Virus record (IMG/VR): IMGVR_UViG_3300044470_000050
Coordinates: 1-20,542 of that record
Source of the DNA: a virus
Direction: 5' to 3' (one strand)
Length of the DNA stretch: 20,542 nt
In this document: piece by piece, positions 15,584 to 20,542 of the stretch
Position numbering within the stretch: position 1 is the first letter of the stretch
Layout: each line of letters opens with the position of its first letter
Notes under the pieces: model-generated
Databases searched by the model: none
Told to the model about the DNA's origin: nothing
The model's input: only the letters and a program-made list of their open reading frames with translations
Program-made: the position numbers and the translations under genes

Positions 15584-16044
15584 TTCATTAACTCCATTTG
15601 AATCGCAAGCATCACAGACGCCTTTATGTCTTCTACATTCTCTTCAAGAGCGGGTTCCATAAACGGATACGCCTGTGAGCCCGGGTGTTGTACTTGTTTT
15701 GTGAATACGTCGCCATCATCTGCAACGAAGTGTAATGCTAGGGCTTTTACCGGCACGATTAGGTGTGGTTTCGTTCCCTTCTCAAGATACCAGCCATATG
15801 ATTTCGATGTATAGACTCTTCCTTCGAGGTTTCCGGGCGTTGCCGGTATCGTGTGGATGCTAATCTTAAGCTGGCCGCTTTTTACGTGTACCTTTATCTT
15901 AGCGGACGTCTCTACGATAGCTAAACCTGCATTAATCGCGGCAACTAGCATCGGATTCGTTGCACTAATCTTCTCGCCGAACCTAGCCACAACTGCGGAT
16001 ATACCTTCTACTTTACATCCTACGCCGGTTTCAGCATCGACCAT
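15580..16044 (-). CDS. HK97 gp10-like neck/tail morphogenesis protein
   Basis: 154 aa. ATG at 16044 lies directly against the stop of the head-closure gene. Typical family features are the helix with AINAGLAIVETSAKIKV, VKSGQLKISIHT at about 58-69, GRVYTSKSYGWYLEKGTKPH at about 79-98 (the 'Y..y.E.GT' motif) and AYPFMEPALEENVEDIKAS near the C-terminus (the 'PFm.PA.e' motif). A hydrophobic segment, LIVPVKALALHFVADDGD, lies between. Members of this family are encoded between head closure and tail terminator and act in neck assembly. The overlap with the next gene suggests coordinated output. Confidence 0.85.
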   Translation of the reverse strand: MVDAETGVGCKVEGISAVVARFGEKISATNPMLVAAINAGLAIVETSAKIKVHVKSGQLKISIHTIPATPGNLEGRVYTSKSYGWYLEKGTKPHLIVPVKALALHFVADDGDVFTKQVQHPGSQAYPFMEPALEENVEDIKASVMLAIQMELMK

Positions 16045-16488
16045 TTATGTTCCCTCGTCGTCGTATTCTATGATTTCAACAGCACCAATACGAAGATAAT
16101 GCCATTCGAAGTCTAGGTTTACGAGTGTTACGATGTACCAATACCGAGATAGCCCCGTTTTAAGGTTCGTGTATTTAATAATCATTCTCGGGTCTATTCT
16201 CGCGTCATAGCGAACCAATATCGAATGAGTTAAGATTTCTTGTTGCTGACCCGCCATCATTACGTCGTCGGGATGTGGCGTTTGAATGTCGCAATATACG
16301 CCGGTTCCGTCATAGCCGGTTAGATAGTCGACATAATCCTGATATGGATGCCCCCCTATTTCGTCGCCGGTTTTTGGGCCTTCGTATCGCTGAAATACGA
16401 TTTTTCGCCTAAGTTGAAATAGCGTATTCCTCGGGTTTCGCTTAGTCGGCGATGGTGAGGGGTCGAATCTAATATCGGTAATGGTCAT
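16045..16488 (-). CDS. Head closure / head-tail adaptor protein
   Basis: 147 aa. The N-terminus has NTLFQLRRKIVFQRYEG at about 21-37, the 'LR..I.iqr' start typical of SPP1 gp16/HK97 gp7-type head closure proteins. The middle has TGVYCDIQTP followed by EILTHSILVRYDARIDPRM, corresponding to the conserved 't....iRy...i....' strand, and RYWYIVTLVNLDFEWHYL, the 'y.I..v.n' strand, then AVEIIEYDDE. Such proteins close the portal channel and receive the tail. It starts at ATG 16488 with GAGAG seven bases upstream and overlaps the end of a possible short ORF. Together with the gp10-like and DUF3168 genes it forms a standard neck cassette. Confidence 0.75.
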   Translation of the reverse strand: MTITDIRFDPSPSPTKRNPRNTLFQLRRKIVFQRYEGPKTGDEIGGHPYQDYVDYLTGYDGTGVYCDIQTPHPDDVMMAGQQQEILTHSILVRYDARIDPRMIIKYTNLKTGLSRYWYIVTLVNLDFEWHYLRIGAVEIIEYDDEGT

Positions 16489-16577
16489 TTTTTCGCTCTC
16501 GTCTTTCGAAACCCGTTTGGAAACTTCTTTATGAGCTGCGCCTTTCGGCTAAGTGATTTTCCTTTTACTTTCGTCAA
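16485..16577 (-). CDS. Possible 30-aa basic ORF with TTG start
   Basis: A frame runs from TTG at 16577, overlapping the TGA of the 94-aa gene, to TGA at 16485, which overlaps the ATG of the head-closure gene. The product would be very basic (TKVKGKSLSRKAQLIKKF then NGFRKTRAKK). The exact interlocking at both ends and lack of stops are suggestive, but there is no convincing ribosome site before the TTG, and the region may be only an 85-base spacer. Confidence 0.3.
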   Translation of the reverse strand: MTKVKGKSLSRKAQLIKKFPNGFRKTRAKK

Positions 16578-16858
16578 CAGAACACCGGCATAAGGGTGAT
16601 AACATCATTAAAGCCGCCAGCGTTAATTACGTGAATAAACGTCGCACTATCTACGTTTGCGAACTGTGGTGACTTTGCAGGGTTATAAGTAATAACTGCA
16701 TATTCGCTAACGAAAGTAGATGGCGCTATAATACCAACACTAACGTTCGACGTGGCGGAGTGTAGAAGTCTAATGCTCGGCTGATACTGTGAGACAAAGG
16801 GGCCAACGAACTCTTGCGTTCCCGCGAATACGGTCACGTTGTATTGATATGAGGTCAT
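16574..16858 (-). CDS. Unknown 94-aa strand-rich protein
   Basis: ATG at 16858 directly follows the TAG of the 837-aa gene, with AGGTGA five bases upstream. Predicted strands include QYNVTVFAG, PSIRLLHSATSNVSVGII, YAVITYNP and ATFIHVINAG, ending VITLMPVFC. No signal peptide, coiled coil or catalytic motif is seen. It does not match a family I know. Its place after the large surface protein and before head closure suggests a small virion component that works with the 837-aa protein, perhaps as a decoration or adaptor. The C-terminal Cys is odd for a virion protein. Confidence 0.6.
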   Translation of the reverse strand: MTSYQYNVTVFAGTQEFVGPFVSQYQPSIRLLHSATSNVSVGIIAPSTFVSEYAVITYNPAKSPQFANVDSATFIHVINAGGFNDVITLMPVFC

Positions 16859-19372
16859 CTAGTCACCTAATATTATGATATAAACATTATCAGTAGCCGA
16901 GGTTACTTCAATCGTACTTCCCCACGTCGCTACCGGAAATTGGCCGAAGAACGCGCATTGTTGCGGCTGTAACGTAAACGTATATAGTGTATCTTTAATC
17001 GTTAGGTTATACGTATGAGCGGTTCCGTATTGTTGATTCTGTACGCAAATAACTTCGATTCCGGTATTAGTAAACGCCGTATCGACGGGTGCGGGGATGT
17101 ATGTGTAACTTGGTACAGTACCGGAACTTGAAAGGGCGATTGCAGAAAGCGCCGCCTCTAGTGGGGTATTCGCTCTCATCTTCGCAGTCGCAGTTACACC
17201 TAAAATTGAAACCTGTACGACCGGAACGTTCGCGGTCGGGGTAACAACTGCTGTAACACCTGTAACGGCTGTCGGGATAACGCCAACGTTCGCGGTCGGA
17301 TGAGCCGTCGCGGTAATTCCAACGGTGCTTGTCGAGATAACCGACACATATGCCGTAGGGGCGTTAGTAGCGGAAACACCATAGATGCTTACGTTAACTG
17401 GAAGTGAATTCGCGGTAGGATTTACCGTAGCTGTTACGCCCGATACACTCACGCCCGGTTGCGAGACATTTGCAGAAGGACTAATACTAGCGGTAACTCC
17501 CGAGACTATTATCTCAGAATACCCAAATAAAACATAACAAATCTGCGTCGCTACAGCGTTATTAGTCGACCAGAACGGGGCAAAGCCGCCCTTTTGGAAT
17601 AGATAGGCGTTAGGGTTATGGCTATCGTTGTTTACAATCATCGTGATTCCGTAACTATTAATCCAAAAGCCTTCTCCTTCATCGAGTGAAAGCTGAGCGT
17701 AGAGCGGATACGATTGCGCCCCGCCGCTAGTATTCATTTTTAAAATATCGGTATAAAGAGGATTGTAGCCGAGAGAGAGATAGAGATTCCCGTCGTAGTA
17801 TTTTATATCCTGCACGCACGAGATAGTGGGACTTGGCGTTATAGCGCCAATATACGCTCCCGTCGTTAAATTGTATTGATAAATATACTGTGGATTATTA
17901 TAACAGCCAGTGACCCATAGGATGTTATGGTCGGGGTCTGCCGCGCATCCCGACGGGTCGAATCCCTGTGCAGAGACGTCCCAATAAGTAACAAAGCTTA
18001 AATCCGACGCGTTAAATATGCCGATTCTACCCTGATTATGAGACGAACCGTTCATTTGTGCGGTGTAAATCTTTCCATCATAATACGTGATACCACCACA
18101 ATGGTCGTCACCGGTCTGTGTAGCTATGTTAGTATTCGTAGCGATAACGTTCCAATTTGAATCGTATTTATAAAGCGCGGTCGCTCCTGAACCATAGGTG
18201 TACACTCCATCACTTTCGACGCCCTGACTACAACTAAGCGCTCCGCTTACCGCTACCGTTCTCATCGCCGATATTACGCCTAATGCTTCGGTAGTAGCCG
18301 TGTCGTTATCGCTTATCTGTAGACTTTCGGTAGTATATTGCCCCTTTTTAGTTACCGTTGTCGTAGCGCCATTCTTATCGGTATGCCACGCGACCTGAGA
18401 GTTGTTAGACGAGTCCGTAGCGCCTATCATTAGTCTATGCCCGGTTAACACGCTTCCCGACGCGGCGTGACTATCCGACATTAGCAATACGCTAGTTGAC
18501 GATATTCCCGAAGCCGCTACTGAATCGAATACGGGGCCAAGTGTGCTAGTTGATTTTGACCAATTTCCGACCTGATACTTTCCGCCTTTTAGGCATAGTG
18601 TAATCATATAGTAACTTGCATAGCCGCTACTATTCGTGTCCCACGCGAGTCTAAACCCATTCGAGAGCATCGCGCCCGTCGCGTGACTCGTTATCGTCGT
18701 ACCAGCGCCCACGCACGCGACTACAGAGCCATCGGTGACTTGTAACCTTGTAGCGGAAGACGTAGTTTGACCCGCGAGGCTATACCCCCATTTAGCCCAT
18801 TGATTCGTTCCGTCATACGCGCCAAGCATATAGAGTAAATTTGACGTATTACTTCCTGACGCGACTGCCGCACCTGCGTGAAGTACGACGTCGGGCTGAA
18901 ATCCCGGGCTTGTAATATCTTGATTTCCTGTAGTAGTCTGTGCAGTCCACGGTACAACCGTTGCGTTCGTTATGTCGCTTCCGCCGAGAGCGAGGAAGTG
19001 ATACGTCGGGGCGAATGTGGTCGTTGTCCAGTTTATCGTAAACCCATCAGCGTCAAGCGACGTAAGTGCGCCTTCGTGGATAGTACTACCCGTATATTGT
19101 ACATAGCCGCATATTGCGCTATTATTCATTCTACGATACGACGAGGTAGTAGTAACGCCGCTATTCGCGACGATAGCGATATAGCCTTGATGAGTGCTAT
19201 CCGTAGCGAAGCCGTAGCAGAACTGACAATCGGTTCCGGCAGACCACCCCTCGGCAGCTTGCGCGGTTCCCCAAATGATAAGTGCCTTCGGCTGGAAGCC
19301 CACACCCGTAATAGATTGCGATTGCGGACTCGCTGGCGCGTCAAAGTTACCTGTTTTGGAGTAAAACGTCAT
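16859..19372 (-). CDS. Large multidomain virion surface protein (837 aa)
   Basis: ATG at 19372, four bases after the upstream stop, without a clear ribosome site, so translation is probably coupled. Residues 18-131 and 151-264 are two copies of a strand-rich module marked by G-F-Q-P (GVGFQPKALIIWG, SPGFQPDVVLHAG) and ending NGFRLAW or DGFTINW; a third, weaker copy follows from about 285 (SGISSTSVLLMSD). Residues 385-590 look like a beta-propeller (GVYTYGSGATALYKYD, GGITYYDGKIYTAQM, NILWVTGC, DIKYYDGNLYLSLG). Six 20-residue repeats cover 621-740, and 741-837 is a beta domain with NTGIEVICVQN and FGQFPVATW. No enzymatic residues are evident. GFQP modules occur in phage structural proteins. Its location between the connector and head-closure genes is unusual; it could be a head or neck fibre, or a misplaced tail fibre. 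Confidence 0.8.
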   Translation of the reverse strand: MTFYSKTGNFDAPASPQSQSITGVGFQPKALIIWGTAQAAEGWSAGTDCQFCYGFATDSTHQGYIAIVANSGVTTTSSYRRMNNSAICGYVQYTGSTIHEGALTSLDADGFTINWTTTTFAPTYHFLALGGSDITNATVVPWTAQTTTGNQDITSPGFQPDVVLHAGAAVASGSNTSNLLYMLGAYDGTNQWAKWGYSLAGQTTSSATRLQVTDGSVVACVGAGTTITSHATGAMLSNGFRLAWDTNSSGYASYYMITLCLKGGKYQVGNWSKSTSTLGPVFDSVAASGISSTSVLLMSDSHAASGSVLTGHRLMIGATDSSNNSQVAWHTDKNGATTTVTKKGQYTTESLQISDNDTATTEALGVISAMRTVAVSGALSCSQGVESDGVYTYGSGATALYKYDSNWNVIATNTNIATQTGDDHCGGITYYDGKIYTAQMNGSSHNQGRIGIFNASDLSFVTYWDVSAQGFDPSGCAADPDHNILWVTGCYNNPQYIYQYNLTTGAYIGAITPSPTISCVQDIKYYDGNLYLSLGYNPLYTDILKMNTSGGAQSYPLYAQLSLDEGEGFWINSYGITMIVNNDSHNPNAYLFQKGGFAPFWSTNNAVATQICYVLFGYSEIIVSGVTASISPSANVSQPGVSVSGVTATVNPTANSLPVNVSIYGVSATNAPTAYVSVISTSTVGITATAHPTANVGVIPTAVTGVTAVVTPTANVPVVQVSILGVTATAKMRANTPLEAALSAIALSSSGTVPSYTYIPAPVDTAFTNTGIEVICVQNQQYGTAHTYNLTIKDTLYTFTLQPQQCAFFGQFPVATWGSTIEVTSATDNVYIIILGD
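17153..17512 (-). repeat. Six tandem 20-residue repeats in the 837-aa protein
   Basis: Exactly six 60-base units with no insertions or deletions between them, encoding G-V-T-A-x-x-x-P-T-A-N-V at a fixed place in each. Units read, for example, VSGVTASISPSANV, VSGVTATVNPTANS, VGITATAHPTANV, VTGVTAVVTPTANV; the last (LGVTATAKMRANT) has lost the PT. DNA copies are diverged at third positions while protein motifs are kept, implying selection. The repeats look like stacked beta-strands forming a stalk before the C-terminal domain. Confidence 0.85.
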
Positions 19373-19376
19373 TTAT

Positions 19377-19808
19377 TTAGTAATCATACCATCCATTTGT
19401 CGGACACGAAACCGTGAAATTACCGCCCTGTGCGGCTTTAGCCGTGCCGTAGGTGATGTAGCCGATTAGATATTTCGAACCCGCGTTATTATAAATCACA
19501 ACGGTCTGCGCGCCGGTAAACGAAGCGCCTGTCCACGTTTGGTCGGAACTATAGAGTTTCGCATACGCGTTAGGCGCGGTTCCGGTAACTACCGGGTCGT
19601 TAAGCGACATAACTGCGCCGCCCTGTGTATAGCCGTTCGCCGTCGCTAGTTCGTTTGTATTACTATACGTTTCGTCGTTTAATTGGTCTGGTGTTAGACT
19701 GCTCGTGTAGAGCGCCATATATACTGTAGAAGTGGCGGCTTTCCACGTTATATCGCCTTTCACGAAGTGCAGTCTAGCCTTTGCGTAAGCATAAGCAACA
19801 TCTGTCAT
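19377..19808 (-). CDS. Small virion structural protein (143 aa)
   Basis: ATG at 19808 with GAGGGAGAAA just upstream. The layout YAYAKARLHFVKGDITWKAA, VYMALYTSSLTPDQLNDETY, a G-A-V-M-S-L strand, WTGASFTGAQTVVIYNN, YLIGYITYGTAKAAQGGNFT and final NGWYDY matches a common phage structural family ('G.i.w..dtikv.l...', 'a.vvY.d...s.Li.y.d......gg.f.i.w...g'). Members are abundant virion proteins of unclear position. It lies between the connector gene and the 837-aa protein, so it may link the surface protein to the neck or act beside it. No enzymatic motif is present. Confidence 0.7.
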   Translation of the reverse strand: MTDVAYAYAKARLHFVKGDITWKAATSTVYMALYTSSLTPDQLNDETYSNTNELATANGYTQGGAVMSLNDPVVTGTAPNAYAKLYSSDQTWTGASFTGAQTVVIYNNAGSKYLIGYITYGTAKAAQGGNFTVSCPTNGWYDY

Positions 19809-19824
19809 TTTCTCCCTCTCGTTA

Positions 19825-20475
19825 TTATCTGTACCCGTAACCTAACGAAGCGGTGCCAAAAGGACTCCACTTCACGGCCGAGCTGTCGGCGTAGTCGAAC
19901 ACGTCGAGTTTCCAATCCTGTAAAAGAACCTCTACTTGTGGTGAAATCGTATAATCCATCTCTTCTCTACTCTGATAGAGCTGAGAAACAAGCATTAGAA
20001 TCGCTACTTTAATCTCCGGCGGAACGGCGCTTCTATCATTACCGAATCCGGCAGTATAATCAACCGAGTAATAGCCAAATACGTAGTAATCCCACCAGAA
20101 CCCCATAAGGAGCTGAAGACGTCCCGGTATTGTCATCGTGTCAACGTGATAAATATCTGAATGTTGTACGTGTGCGACGCCTTCTTGGTCGTAAGCAGTA
20201 ACGTTTAAAACCTCTTGTAGAGGTGCAGCTCTAAATAAATGAAGCCGCATTGGTAGAATCTCAGGCGGATTCGGCATATACTCCATTCGAAGCGTCTGCG
20301 TTAATAGCGCCCTACCTATGTATTTCTCGGCCATTCCCGTCGCTGCCGCTATGAGCACTTCAATCGTCTGGTCTTCGCTTTCATTCGATGGGTCAACGTG
20401 AAGATAATCCGAAGCCTCGTCAAGCGTGATAGGATAACCTTCCGGCGGCGTGAGAACTTCAATAGAGCGCTTCAT
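19825..20475 (-). CDS. Head-tail connector (gp6/gp8-like)
   Basis: 216 aa from ATG at 20475, which overlaps the stop of the preceding gene by one base; GGAGTTGAT lies ten bases upstream. Residues 1-60 hold the family signature: VLTPPEGYPITLDEASDYLHVD followed by EDQTIEVLIAAATGMAEKYIGRALLTQTLRMEY, a helical 'a..yi.r.l..qt' motif typical of the phiE125 gp8/HK97 gp6 connector family. The middle contains strands (IPGRLQLLMG, YYSVDYTAGFG), then PPEIKVAILMLVSQLYQSRE, the C-terminal helix of the family. Connectors form a ring under the portal. This marks the head-tail junction and places the capsid genes just beyond the right edge. Confidence 0.9.
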   Translation of the reverse strand: MKRSIEVLTPPEGYPITLDEASDYLHVDPSNESEDQTIEVLIAAATGMAEKYIGRALLTQTLRMEYMPNPPEILPMRLHLFRAAPLQEVLNVTAYDQEGVAHVQHSDIYHVDTMTIPGRLQLLMGFWWDYYVFGYYSVDYTAGFGNDRSAVPPEIKVAILMLVSQLYQSREEMDYTISPQVEVLLQDWKLDVFDYADSSAVKWSPFGTASLGYGYR

Positions 20476-20542
20476 TATGAATCAACTCCGATAAGTGTGA
20501 TACTCTGCCCGAGCCGTAACAATCCCGACGTGATAATATTCT
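20475..20542 (-). CDS. C-terminal end of an upstream gene (partial)
   Basis: On the minus strand the frame entering from the right edge reads NIITSGLLRLGQSITLIGVDS and ends in TAA, whose last base is the A of the connector ATG. This tight overlap and the lack of a stop support a real gene end. Only 21 residues are visible. By order it could be a capsid or neck gene, but I cannot assign it. Confidence 0.5.
   Translation of the reverse strand, partial: NIITSGLLRLGQSITLIGVDS

Noticed and set aside
17153-17512. CRISPR-like array
   Set aside because: The 60-base periodicity is coding repeat structure within one frame; no short identical repeats with unique spacers occur.

Overview
This window is a virion-structure stretch of a tailed double-stranded DNA virus or provirus (Caudoviricetes, siphovirus-like long flexible tail). 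Every gene I can support lies on the minus strand, so the operon reads from right (20542) to left (1). Genes are packed with short gaps or 1-4 base overlaps, and most have Shine-Dalgarno-like GGAG/GAGG/AGGT motifs. There are no integrase, replication or lysis genes, tRNAs, IS elements or CRISPR arrays. The host is not settled by the sequence. Base composition is mixed and ATA, CTA and AGA/AGG codons are freely used. I would keep both an archaeal (for example methanogen) and a bacterial host open. Reading the whole window I found no GATC and no CCWGG site, which suggests long exposure to host restriction systems of those specificities.

Right part (20542-15092), neck module: the tail end of an unidentified gene, a gp6/gp8-type head-tail connector, a small virion-protein family member (143 aa), an 837-aa multidomain surface protein (GFQP repeats, propeller-like region, six 20-residue repeats, C-terminal beta domain), a 94-aa small protein, a possible 30-aa basic ORF, a head-closure protein, an HK97 gp10-like protein and a DUF3168 tail terminator. 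The surface-protein block sits between connector and head closure, an unusual place for it.

Middle part (15080-8078), tail tube and length control: a second terminator-like protein, the major tail tube protein, a 133-aa virion protein, and the tail assembly chaperone pair. The pair is joined by a programmed -1 frameshift at a textbook A_AAA_AAC slippery site, giving gpG-like and gpGT-like products. A very basic lysine/histidine/alanine protein resembling a histone H1 tail follows, then the 1112-residue tape measure and the distal tail protein.

Left part (8068-1), tail tip: a 47-aa ORF containing a strong hairpin, a 134-aa structural protein, and a giant gene of at least 2482 codons that runs off the left edge. 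The giant protein is the most unusual object here. It looks like a tail-tip hub (Tal-like) domain broken open by nested insertions: one lectin-type propeller near the start of the hub, and a block of about 1140 residues in its middle (LamG domain, TIM-barrel-like enzyme domain, Ig-like domain, and a second LamG itself interrupted by a second propeller). Two more LamG domains and a nine-copy repeat precede the hub. Together these genes would build neck, tail tube and a heavily decorated host-recognition tip, probably aimed at a glycan-coated host surface.
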